Shown: positions 1 to 6,429 of the stretch, piece by piece
Layout of the letters: every line of letters starts with the position of its first letter
Position numbering within the stretch: position 1 is the stretch's first letter
Source of the DNA: Chloroflexota bacterium
GTDB lineage: Bacteria; Chloroflexota; Dormibacteria; Aeolococcales; Aeolococcaceae
Assembly: GCA_005889515.1 (NCBI GenBank)
Contig: VBHE01000010.1
Coordinates: 453 to 10,648 of the forward strand
DNA length: 10,196 bases
Direction: 5' to 3'
Position numbers and translations under genes: made by a program
Notes under the pieces: model-generated
Told to the model about the DNA's origin: nothing
Databases searched by the model: none
What the model saw: the letters and a program-made list of their open reading frames with translations, nothing else

Positions 1-684
1 TTCCTGCACGACGTGTCACACGAGCTGCGGACGCCTGTGACGATCGCACGCGGGCACCTGGAGCTGCTCGGGCTCGAGCGTCCGGACTCGCATGACCTCG
101 CGGTCGCCCTCGACGAGCTGACGCGTATCGACAGGATCATCAACCGTCTGCTCCTGCTCGCGAAGTCCGAACGGCCGGACTTTCTCGTCACGGACGACAT
201 CGACGTCGAAGCTTTCGTCGAGGACGTGTTCATGCGGTGGTCCGACGTCGCACCTCGTGTGTGGCGGCTCGGGCCGATCCCGCGCGGCCACCTCGCGGCC
301 GATGAGGAAGCGTTGAGGACGGCTTTGGATGCATTGCTCGAGAACGCGGTCAAGCACACGGAGCCGCGCGAGACGATCGAGCTTCGCGCACGTGCAGCGG
401 GGCGAGAGCTCGTGCTCGAGGTGGTCGACGGCGGGCACGGCATCCCGCCGGAGGCGGTCGACCGGATCTTCGACCGTTTCGCGCGCGCAGACGACGCTCG
501 AAACCGTGCAGCGGGCGGTGCTGGTCTCGGTCTGGCGATCGTCGACGCAATCGCGCGCGCGCACGGCGGCAGCTGCACCGTCAGGCCGCTCCCGCGCGGA
601 GTGCTCTTTGCGCTGCGGCTGCCGGGGTTCGAGCTCGAGCGGCGTTCCCTGGCCGATCTTTCGCCGGCGCAGCAGCCTGCTTAG
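1..684 (+). CDS. Sensor histidine kinase, C-terminal part (HisKA + HATPase_c), 5' truncated by window edge
   Basis: The reading frame is open from base 1, so the N-terminal sensor and membrane part lies outside the window; 227 residues are visible. Counting from base 1, the H-box SHELRTP is at residues 6-12, with the phospho-accepting His at 7. The dimerisation helices run to about residue 57. The ATP-binding domain shows an N-box (LLENAVKH, Asn115), a G1/D-box (DGGHGIPP, 143-150), an F-box (FDRFAR, 157-162) and a G2-box (GGAGLGLAIV, 172-181). Such kinases autophosphorylate and pass phosphate to a response regulator, probably encoded upstream of the window. The protein ends in a short polar tail after the HATPase domain, and its stop is 77 bases before the zinc-finger gene on the same strand. 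All catalytic boxes look intact. The signal sensed cannot be told from this fragment. Confidence 0.95.
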   Translation, partial: FLHDVSHELRTPVTIARGHLELLGLERPDSHDLAVALDELTRIDRIINRLLLLAKSERPDFLVTDDIDVEAFVEDVFMRWSDVAPRVWRLGPIPRGHLAADEEALRTALDALLENAVKHTEPRETIELRARAAGRELVLEVVDGGHGIPPEAVDRIFDRFARADDARNRAAGGAGLGLAIVDAIARAHGGSCTVRPLPRGVLFALRLPGFELERRSLADLSPAQQPA

Positions 685-748
685 GAGATTCACAGGAAGC
701 TCTCACGCTCCTCCCATGGCCTCCGGGCATCGTCGTGTGAAACCAACG

Positions 749-756
749 AAGGAGGT
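749..756 (+). promoter_or_regulatory. Strong Shine-Dalgarno site of the zinc-finger gene
   Basis: AAGGAGGT is a full match to the anti-Shine-Dalgarno complement, five bases before the ATG at 762. It fixes the start of the small ORF and is good evidence that the ORF is real. No gene on the minus strand of this window has a comparable site. Confidence 0.85.
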
Positions 757-761
757 CTCAC

Positions 762-974
762 ATGCCCCGCCATCTGAACGAATCCACGCTCGACGGGTAC
801 CTGGCCCGGTCGCTCGATCCGCCCGAGCTTCGCGCATACGACGCGCATCTCACGTCGTGCCTGTCGTGCGCTCTCACCGTCGAGCGTGAAGGTCTCGCCC
901 CGGAGCGCTGGGAGCGCCGCGGCGTGCTGGGCCGTCTCGTCTCGGTCGTCCCCGCCGAGCGGCTGGCGGCCTAA
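762..974 (+). CDS. Small zinc-finger protein, ZAS/zf-HC2-like (anti-sigma-type), 70 aa
   Basis: This 70-residue protein carries H29-x3-C33-x2-C36 (HLTSCLSC) after a helix-forming segment, LDGYLARSLDPPELRAYDAH. This is the signature of the zinc-binding anti-sigma (ZAS, zf-HC2) domain, which in larger proteins binds ECF sigma factors. Here only the finger and a short C-terminal tail (W50 to A70) are present. There is no transmembrane segment and no output domain. It is cytosolic by appearance. The start is supported by a full Shine-Dalgarno at 749-756. It follows the histidine kinase on the same strand and meets trpA tail to tail: its TAA (972-974) shares two bases with the trpA stop. No sigma-factor gene is in view, so an anti-sigma role is inferred from the motif alone. 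A redox- or zinc-responsive partner of the kinase system is another possibility. Confidence 0.8.
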   Translation: MPRHLNESTLDGYLARSLDPPELRAYDAHLTSCLSCALTVEREGLAPERWERRGVLGRLVSVVPAERLAA

Positions 975-1672
975 AGGATGTCGAGCGCGCCGCGTAGAGA
1001 CGCGACGTACTCCCGGAGTGCGACGGGTCCCTCGTCTGCCATCTGTACCGCGCGGGACCCGACCACAACGCCGTCGGCGAGCTCGGCAGCCGCGCGCGCG
1101 TGCTCGGGCGTCGAGATGCCGAAGCCTGCGTAGAGCGGAGCCGCGACCAGGCGTCGCGCCCGCTCGACGAGGCCGCCGAGCGCAGGGGACAGGTCGCCCC
1201 GCGCGCCCGTCGTGCCCGTGAGCGCGACGAGATAGAGCCAGCCGTCGGTCTGCTCGCCCGCATAGGCGATGCGCTCGTCCGTCGAGGTCGGCGCGACGAG
1301 TTGCACGCGTCGCACCTCGGGCCGCTCGCCTGCGGGGAGGTCGGCCACGATCATGCTCGTGGCTCCGGCGCTTTCGACGTCGGCGGCGAAGCGGTCCCAT
1401 CCGTACGCCTCGAGGAGCGACGAGTACGTCATCGGGATCAAGGGGGTTTCTGGGACGAGCCGGCGCGTACGTGCGAGCACTTCGAGACACTCACGCGTGC
1501 GCATACCGCGCGCGAGTGCCCGCTCGCCGGCGCGGCGGATCACCGGACCGTCCGCGAGCGGATCGGAGAACGGGAACCCGATCTCGACGACGTCGGCGCC
1601 GCCGTCGACCGCGGCCCGGGCGAGCTCCGGTGTCTCCGGGTCCGCCATCAGATAGATGACGAGTGTCTTCAA
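971..1672 (-). CDS. trpA: Tryptophan synthase alpha subunit (short N-terminus)
   Basis: TrpA cleaves indole-3-glycerol phosphate to indole and glyceraldehyde 3-phosphate and passes indole to TrpB through the alpha-beta tunnel. The TIM-barrel landmarks are clear: GADVVEIGFPFSDPLADGP (residues 25-43) holds catalytic Glu30 and Asp41, spaced as Glu49/Asp60 in the Salmonella enzyme. The loop-6 region is TGTTGARGDL (152-161), and the phosphate-binding turns are GFGIS (183-187) and VVGSR (203-207). At 233 residues it is about 30 shorter than usual. The N-terminal helix normally found before the first strand is missing, so the protein begins directly with KTLVIYLMAD. I chose the TTG start at 1670-1672 because it overlaps the trpB stop as TTGA, matching the other junctions of the operon. 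It is the last gene of the trp operon and has no visible terminator. Its codon use resembles the left part of the window rather than the trp genes upstream. Confidence 0.95.
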   Translation of the reverse strand: MKTLVIYLMADPETPELARAAVDGGADVVEIGFPFSDPLADGPVIRRAGERALARGMRTRECLEVLARTRRLVPETPLIPMTYSSLLEAYGWDRFAADVESAGATSMIVADLPAGERPEVRRVQLVAPTSTDERIAYAGEQTDGWLYLVALTGTTGARGDLSPALGGLVERARRLVAAPLYAGFGISTPEHARAAAELADGVVVGSRAVQMADEGPVALREYVASLRGALDIL

Positions 1673-2811
1673 CTCTGCGCGAGCACCTCGGCGAGATCCT
1701 TGTCGCCGCGGCCGCTGAGGCAGACGAGGATCAGCTCAGCATCGAGCTCGCGGGCACGCGCGAGCGCGTGGGCCGGCTCGAGGGCCGGGATGATCCCCTC
1801 GGTTCGCGCGAGGTCGCGGAACGCCGTGAGTGCTTCGTCGTCCGTCGCGCCGCGATAGTCCGCTCGACCGATGTCCCGCAGGTACGCGTGCTCGGGACCG
1901 ACACCGGGATAGTCGAGCCCGGCCGAGATCGAGTGGGCGTCCGCGATCTGGCCGTCGGCGTCGGCGAGGATCGAGGAGCGTGCGCCGTGCAGGACTCCCG
2001 CTCGACCCGAGCCGAGTGACGCAGCACCCGCCGCCTCGACCCCGACGAGCCGCACGTCCTCGTCGTCCAGGAAGCCGTGGAAGATCCCGATCGCGTTCGA
2101 GCCGCCGCCGACGCATGCGACGACCGCTTCGGGGAGCCGACCCTCGGCGGCGAGGAGCTGCTCGCGGGCCTCGCGGCCGATCACCGACTGGAGCTCGGCA
2201 ACGAGCTCGGGATATGGGGCGGGACCGACGCACGAGCCGATCAGGTAGTGCGTCGTCTCGACGTTCGTGATCCAGTCGCGGATCGCCTCGCTCGTCGCCT
2301 CCTTCAGCGTCTTCGTGCCGAAGTCGACGCTGCGCACCTCCGCGCCGAGCAGACCCATGCGCTCGACGTTCGGCTTCTGGCGGCGCATGTCTTCCTCGCC
2401 CATGTAGACCACGCACTCGAAGCCGAAGCGCGCGCAGACGGTGGCCGTCGCCACCCCGTGCTGGCCGGCACCGGTCTCGGCAATGATCCGGGTCTTGCCC
2501 ATGCGCCGGGCCAGCAGCGCCTGGCCGAGGGCGTTGTTGAGCTTGTGGGCGCCGGTGTGGAGCAGGTCCTCGCGCTTGAGCCAGATCCCCGCGCCGCCGT
2601 GGTGCCGGGTGAGCCGGTTCGCCTGGGTCAGCGGGGTGGGACGGCCACCGTAGTCCTGGAGCCAGCCGCGCAGCTCGTCACGGAACTCCGGGTCGGAAAG
2701 TGCCTCGTCGGCCGCGGAGGTCAGCTCGTCGAGCGCGGGGACGAGGGTCTCGGGCACGTAGGCGCCGCCGTAGCGGCCGAAGCGACCCGGCGCGGCGGGC
2801 GTGGTGCTCAT
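1669..2811 (-). CDS. trpB: Tryptophan synthase beta subunit
   Basis: This PLP enzyme condenses indole with L-serine to make tryptophan, in complex with TrpA. It has 380 residues, slightly under the usual length of about 395-400. Landmarks in order: FGRYGGAYVPETL (11-23), HTGAHKLNN with PLP-binding Lys90 (85-93), ETGAGQHG with catalytic Glu112 (112-119), the phosphate-binding GGGSNA (235-240), LDYPGVGPEH (299-308) and SGRGDKD (366-372). It is the TrpB1 type, which pairs with TrpA. The ATG at 2809-2811 overlaps the trpF stop as ATGA; the longer in-frame extension upstream is a shadow inside trpF. The odd feature is an internal codon shift. Of 12 threonine codons in residues 1-125, 10 are ACC, while of 9 in residues 126-380, 8 are ACG. 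GC also drops toward the 3' end. The protein itself is continuous and looks functional; see the findings for the possible breakpoint. Confidence 0.97.
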   Translation of the reverse strand: MSTTPAAPGRFGRYGGAYVPETLVPALDELTSAADEALSDPEFRDELRGWLQDYGGRPTPLTQANRLTRHHGGAGIWLKREDLLHTGAHKLNNALGQALLARRMGKTRIIAETGAGQHGVATATVCARFGFECVVYMGEEDMRRQKPNVERMGLLGAEVRSVDFGTKTLKEATSEAIRDWITNVETTHYLIGSCVGPAPYPELVAELQSVIGREAREQLLAAEGRLPEAVVACVGGGSNAIGIFHGFLDDEDVRLVGVEAAGAASLGSGRAGVLHGARSSILADADGQIADAHSISAGLDYPGVGPEHAYLRDIGRADYRGATDDEALTAFRDLARTEGIIPALEPAHALARARELDAELILVCLSGRGDKDLAEVLAQS

Positions 2812-3476
2812 CCCTGTCCCCGTGCCACCGCCGGCGCGGTGTGGGTGTGGAGGAGGTCGAAGGCGGCGCGCGCGGTGCGCACATAGGCGCGCACCAGCGC
2901 CGGGTCCTTCACCCCGGGGGCGCTCTCGAGGCCGCTCGAGGCGTCGACGCCGCGGGGTCGCACCGCGGCGATGGCGTCGGCGACGGAGGCGGGATCGAGG
3001 CCGCCGGCGAGGATCGTCGGCCGGTGGCGGGCGACCTCGGCGGCCCACTCCTGGGGGAGCCGGCGGCCGGTGCCGCCGGGGAGCGCCCCCGCGTCCTCGG
3101 GAGCGGCGTCGAGGAGCAGCAGCGACGCCGGCCACCACCCGTCGGCGTACGCCTCGGCGGCGCTCCGCACGTTGAGGGCGCGGACGACCGGAACTGCGAC
3201 CTCCGTCACCAGACGCGGGTCGACCGCTCCGTGGACCTGGACGGCGGCGAGCCGGTGGCGGCGGGCGAGGTGGTCGCAGAGCGCCGCAGGGGGCTCGACG
3301 AGCACGCCGACGAGGTCGGCGCGCCCGGCGACGGCCTCGCGCACCGCGTCGGCGGCGCGGTCGTCGACGTGGCGGGGGCTGCGCTCGACGAAGACCAGCC
3401 CGAGCAGGTCGGCGCCGGCCTCGACGGCGGCCTCGGCGACCTCGGCGGTGCGCACCCCGCAGACCTTGACGATCAT
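2808..3476 (-). CDS. trpF: Phosphoribosylanthranilate isomerase
   Basis: TrpF catalyses the Amadori rearrangement of phosphoribosylanthranilate to CdRP, the step before TrpC. The 222-residue protein has the expected N-terminal KVCGVR with general-base Cys6, LLLLD with general-acid Asp123 (119-123), GGTGRRLPQEW (134-144), LAGGL (156-160) and the phosphate-binding GVDASSGLES followed by PGVKD (176-191). I prefer the ATG at 3474-3476 to the GTG at 3480-3482. The ATG overlaps the trpC stop as ATGA, the same geometry as the trpF/trpB junction, and gives the family's normal beginning (MIVKVCG). The stop overlaps the trpB ATG. The C-terminal tail after about residue 205 (LLHTHTAPAVARGQG) is not conserved in the family as I know it. 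Codon use is strongly GC-ending, with hand-counted GC near 80-85% in places. Confidence 0.96.
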   Translation of the reverse strand: MIVKVCGVRTAEVAEAAVEAGADLLGLVFVERSPRHVDDRAADAVREAVAGRADLVGVLVEPPAALCDHLARRHRLAAVQVHGAVDPRLVTEVAVPVVRALNVRSAAEAYADGWWPASLLLLDAAPEDAGALPGGTGRRLPQEWAAEVARHRPTILAGGLDPASVADAIAAVRPRGVDASSGLESAPGVKDPALVRAYVRTARAAFDLLHTHTAPAVARGQG

Positions 3477-4282
3477 CGCCACGCCCGCTCAGACGCGGCG
3501 GTCCGGGCGGCATCGACGAACTCGGCGCAGCGCGAGCCGGGCTCGCCGGCGCGCATCAGCGCCTCGCCGCAGAGCACCGCGTCGGCACCCTCTGCGACGA
3601 GCCGGGCGGCGTCCGCCGCGGTCGCCACCCCGGACTCGGCGATGCACACCGGGCCCGGGGGGACGAGCGAGCGCAGCCTCGCGAAGGTGCCGAGGTCGGT
3701 GGCCAGGGTGCGCAGGTCGCGGTTGTTGATCCCCACCAGGCGGGCGTCGGCGGCGACCGCGATCGCCACCTCCTCGGCCTCGTGGGCCTCGACCAGGGCG
3801 GCGATGCCGCAGCGCGCGGCGGCCTCGAGGCATTCCTCGACACCGGCCGGACCGAGCACGGCGACGATGAGCAGCACCGCATCGGCGCCGGCGGCGCGCG
3901 CCTCGGCCACCTGGAGCGGGTCGACGACGAAGTCCTTGCGCAGCACCGGCAGCGCGACCGCCTCGCGGGCGGCGACGAGGTCGTCGAGCGAGCCGCCGAA
4001 GGAGGGACCGTCGGTGAGCACCGAGAGCGCGGCGGCACCGGCGTCCGCGTAGGCGCGGGCGGTGGCGGCGCAGTCGAGCTCGGCCCGCAGCGCGCCGCCG
4101 CTCGGGGAGCGGCGCTTCATCTCGGCGACGATGCGGCCGCCGAGCAGCGCCGGCTCCAGCGGGCGCACCGGGGGCGCGGCCAGGGCGCGCGCCCAGAGGT
4201 CGGCGGCGCGGCCGCGCAGCGCCTCGACCTCGGCGTGCTTGCGCGCCACGATCGGCTCCAGCGCGCCGAGCCGGCCGGTCAC
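3473..4282 (-). CDS. trpC: Indole-3-glycerol phosphate synthase
   Basis: TrpC closes the indole ring by decarboxylative cyclisation of CdRP to indole-3-glycerol phosphate. All active-site blocks of this TIM barrel are visible in 269 residues: AEMKRRSPS (53-61; Glu54, Lys56), LTDGPSFGGS (89-98), LRKDF (114-118; Lys116), LVEAH (163-167; Glu165), GINNRDLRT (184-192; Asn187) and AESGV (215-219; Glu216, Ser217). They correspond to the well-studied Saccharolobus enzyme residues E51, K53, K110, E159, N180, E210 and S211. The length is normal. Translation starts at the GTG at 4280-4282, which overlaps the trpG stop as GTGA. The gene follows trpG directly, where many operons carry trpD; no trpD is present. 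It is a stand-alone TrpC and is not fused to TrpF. Confidence 0.97.
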   Translation of the reverse strand: MTGRLGALEPIVARKHAEVEALRGRAADLWARALAAPPVRPLEPALLGGRIVAEMKRRSPSGGALRAELDCAATARAYADAGAAALSVLTDGPSFGGSLDDLVAAREAVALPVLRKDFVVDPLQVAEARAAGADAVLLIVAVLGPAGVEECLEAAARCGIAALVEAHEAEEVAIAVAADARLVGINNRDLRTLATDLGTFARLRSLVPPGPVCIAESGVATAADAARLVAEGADAVLCGEALMRAGEPGSRCAEFVDAARTAASERAWR

Positions 4283-4899
4283 GAGCGGAGCTCGGCGGTG
4301 CGGGGGACGCCGGCCCGCTGGAGGAAGGCGCGGAGCAGGTCGTGACCGCAGCGGGTGGCGATGGACTCGGGGTGGAACTGGACTCCCTCGACGGGGTGGT
4401 CGCGGTGGCGCAGGCCCATGATCAGCCCGTCGCCGGTCCAGGCGGTGACCTCCAGGCAGGCCGGCAGCGACTCGCGCTCCACCACCAGGGAGTGGTAGCG
4501 GGTCGCGGAGAACGGCCGGGGCAGACCCTGGAGCACGCCGGCCCCGTCGTGGTGGATCTCGCTCACCTTGCCGTGCATCACCTGGGGGGCGCGCACCACC
4601 CTCCCACCATACGCCTGGCCGATGGCCTGGTGGCCGAGGCAGACGCCGAGCAGTGGGGTGGTCGCGCCAAGCCGCTCGACCACGGCGAGCGAGATGCCCG
4701 CCTGGTCGGGGTCGCAGGGCCCCGGGGAGATCACCACCGCAGCCGGCTCCATCGCCGCCAGCGCCTCGGCGCTCAGCGCGTCGTTGCGGTAGACGGCGGT
4801 GGCGGCGCCGAGCTCGCCGAGGTACTGCACCAGGTTGTAGGTGAAGGAGTCGTAGTTGTCGACGACGGCCACAACCCCGCCGAGCGACTCGCCGCTCAC
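4279..4899 (-). CDS. trpG: Anthranilate synthase component II (glutamine amidotransferase)
   Basis: TrpG is the class I glutamine amidotransferase subunit that feeds ammonia to TrpE. The catalytic triad is visible: nucleophile Cys87 in LLGVCLGHQAIGQ (83-95), with His176 and Glu178 in GVQFHPES (172-179). The oxyanion-hole turn is SPGPCDP (58-64). The N-terminal VDNYDSFTYNLVQYL (13-27) and HGKVSEI (109-115) are typical of the TrpG/PabA family. At 206 residues it is a single-domain subunit. The GTG at 4897-4899 is chosen because it overlaps the trpE stop as GTGA and places the first strand normally; the frame stays open far upstream only as a shadow of trpE. TrpG and PabA cannot be told apart by sequence alone, and the same protein may also serve p-aminobenzoate synthesis. 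The position in the trp operon argues for trpG. Confidence 0.95.
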   Translation of the reverse strand: MSGESLGGVVAVVDNYDSFTYNLVQYLGELGAATAVYRNDALSAEALAAMEPAAVVISPGPCDPDQAGISLAVVERLGATTPLLGVCLGHQAIGQAYGGRVVRAPQVMHGKVSEIHHDGAGVLQGLPRPFSATRYHSLVVERESLPACLEVTAWTGDGLIMGLRHRDHPVEGVQFHPESIATRCGHDLLRAFLQRAGVPRTAELRS

Positions 4900-6419
4900 C
4901 GTCCCAGCCCCTGGTTCGCGCGCTCGACCGCGGCGAGCAGCGCCGCCACCTTGTTGTCGATCTCCAGCGCCTCCTCGTGAGGCTCGGAGTCGGCGACGAT
5001 GCCCGCCGAGGCCTGGGCGTAGGCGACGCCGTCGCGCACCACCAGGGTGCGCAGCGCGATCGCGGTGTCGAGGTTGCCGCCGAAGCCGAGGTAGCCGACC
5101 GCGCCGGCGTAGACGCCCCGGGTCTCGGGCTCCTGCTCGGCGATGATCTCCATGGCGCGCACCTTGGGGGCGCCGGTCACCGTGCCCGCGGGGAAGCAGG
5201 CGCGGAGCGCGTCGAGCGCGGTCGCGCCGGCGCGCAGCGTCCCGGTGATGGTGCTGACCAGGTGCATGACGTGGGAGTAGCGCTCGACCTCCATGAACTC
5301 GGTCACCCGGACGCTGCCGGTGGCGCACACCCGGCCGAGGTCGTTGCGGCCGAGGTCGACGAGCATGAGGTGCTCGGCCTGCTCCTTCTCGCTCTCCCGG
5401 AGCTGCTTCTCGAGCTCGAGGTCGCGCTGCGGGGTGGCGCCGCGCCGGCGGGTGCCGGCGATGGGGTGGTACTCGACGTCGTGGCCGGTGACCCGCACCA
5501 GCATCTCCGGCGACGCCCCCACCACCGCGCAGGCGGGGGTGGGCAGGAAGAACATGTAGGGGCTGGGGTTGATCGAGCGCAGCGCCCGGTAGAGGTCGAA
5601 GGGCGCGGCGTGCAGCGGCAGCGCGAAGCGGCGGCCGATCTGCACCTGGAAGATGTCGCCGGCGAGGATGTACTCGCTGCACCGCTGCACGCTGCGGACG
5701 AAGTCCTCGCGGCTGAGATTGGCGAGGGCCTCGCGGTCGGGGGTCACCGGCGGCTCGGCCGGCAGCGGCGCCGGCGGCGGGAGCGGGCCCCGCAGCCGGT
5801 CGCGGAGCTCGCCGAGCCGGCGCACCGCGCCGGCGTAGGCGGCGTCGACGTCGGCGCCGTCACCGGTGTGGGCGTGGGTGATGAGCAGCATGCGGTGGAG
5901 GGCGTGGTCGAAGACGATCACGGTGTCGACGACCGCGAACCAGCCGTGGGGGATGCCGAGGCGGTCGTGCGCCGCCACCGGCACCCGCTCGAAGCGCGTC
6001 GCCGCCTCGTAGGCGAGGAAGCCGACGGCCCCGCCGCTGAAGGGGACGTCGAGACCCTCGAGCGGCGCCACCCGCAGCCGCGAGACCGAGCCCTCGATCA
6101 CCGCGAGCGGGTCGGTGTAGCTCTCGGTCCGGGCACCGGCCGGCCCGGTGATGGTGGCCGTCCCGTCCTCGAGGGCGATGGTCGCCAGCGGGCCGGCGGC
6201 GAGGAAGGAGTAGCGCGCGAGGCGCTCGCCCCCCTCGACGGACTCGAGGAGGAACGCCCCCTCCTCCTCGAGGCGCAGGAAGGCGCTGACCGGGGTGTCG
6301 CAGTCGGCGAGCAGCTCGCTCACCACCGGCACCAGGTCGTGGTCGGCGGCGAGGGCGCGGACCGCCTCGAGCGAGGGGCGGCAGCTGGGAGCGGTGGTCA
6401 CCGCCGGGGGCGAGGACAC
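4896..6419 (-). CDS. trpE: Anthranilate synthase component I
   Basis: TrpE converts chorismate, with ammonia from TrpG, to anthranilate, the committed step of tryptophan synthesis. The 507-residue protein has the N-terminal regulatory half with LLES (57-60), the tryptophan-binding motif linked to feedback inhibition, so allosteric control is likely. The chorismate-binding half shows PIAGTRRRG (319-327), VDLGRNDLGRV (354-364), HLVSTITG (386-393), FPAGTVTGAPKVRAMEII (409-426) and GYLGFGGNLDTA (442-453). These fit TrpE better than PabB or isochorismate synthase. The proposed GTG start (6417-6419) is 10 bases after the aminotransferase stop, the only non-overlapping junction in the operon. No Shine-Dalgarno is evident. 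A second GTG six codons later is an alternative start. There is no room upstream for a leader peptide or attenuator. Confidence 0.96.
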   Translation of the reverse strand: MSSPPAVTTAPSCRPSLEAVRALAADHDLVPVVSELLADCDTPVSAFLRLEEEGAFLLESVEGGERLARYSFLAAGPLATIALEDGTATITGPAGARTESYTDPLAVIEGSVSRLRVAPLEGLDVPFSGGAVGFLAYEAATRFERVPVAAHDRLGIPHGWFAVVDTVIVFDHALHRMLLITHAHTGDGADVDAAYAGAVRRLGELRDRLRGPLPPPAPLPAEPPVTPDREALANLSREDFVRSVQRCSEYILAGDIFQVQIGRRFALPLHAAPFDLYRALRSINPSPYMFFLPTPACAVVGASPEMLVRVTGHDVEYHPIAGTRRRGATPQRDLELEKQLRESEKEQAEHLMLVDLGRNDLGRVCATGSVRVTEFMEVERYSHVMHLVSTITGTLRAGATALDALRACFPAGTVTGAPKVRAMEIIAEQEPETRGVYAGAVGYLGFGGNLDTAIALRTLVVRDGVAYAQASAGIVADSEPHEEALEIDNKVAALLAAVERANQGLGR

Positions 6420-6429
6420 GGTGGACGGC

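Noticed and set aside
3480..3482. GTG start for trpF two codons upstream of the chosen ATG
   Set aside because: It adds only Met-Ala and loses the ATGA overlap geometry seen at other junctions. It cannot be excluded but is less likely.
2812..3513. Apparent N-terminal extension of the trpB frame
   Set aside because: It is the read-through of an open frame inside trpF. The trpB ATG at 2811 overlaps the trpF stop and gives the normal TrpB N-terminus. The same reasoning removes the upstream extensions of trpG (4900-5682) and of the aminotransferase (7621-7761).
6420..6429. Search for a trp leader peptide or attenuator before trpE
   Set aside because: Only 10 bases separate the aminotransferase stop from the trpE start, and there is no tandem-Trp leader ORF, hairpin pair or T-run. 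No such element exists there.
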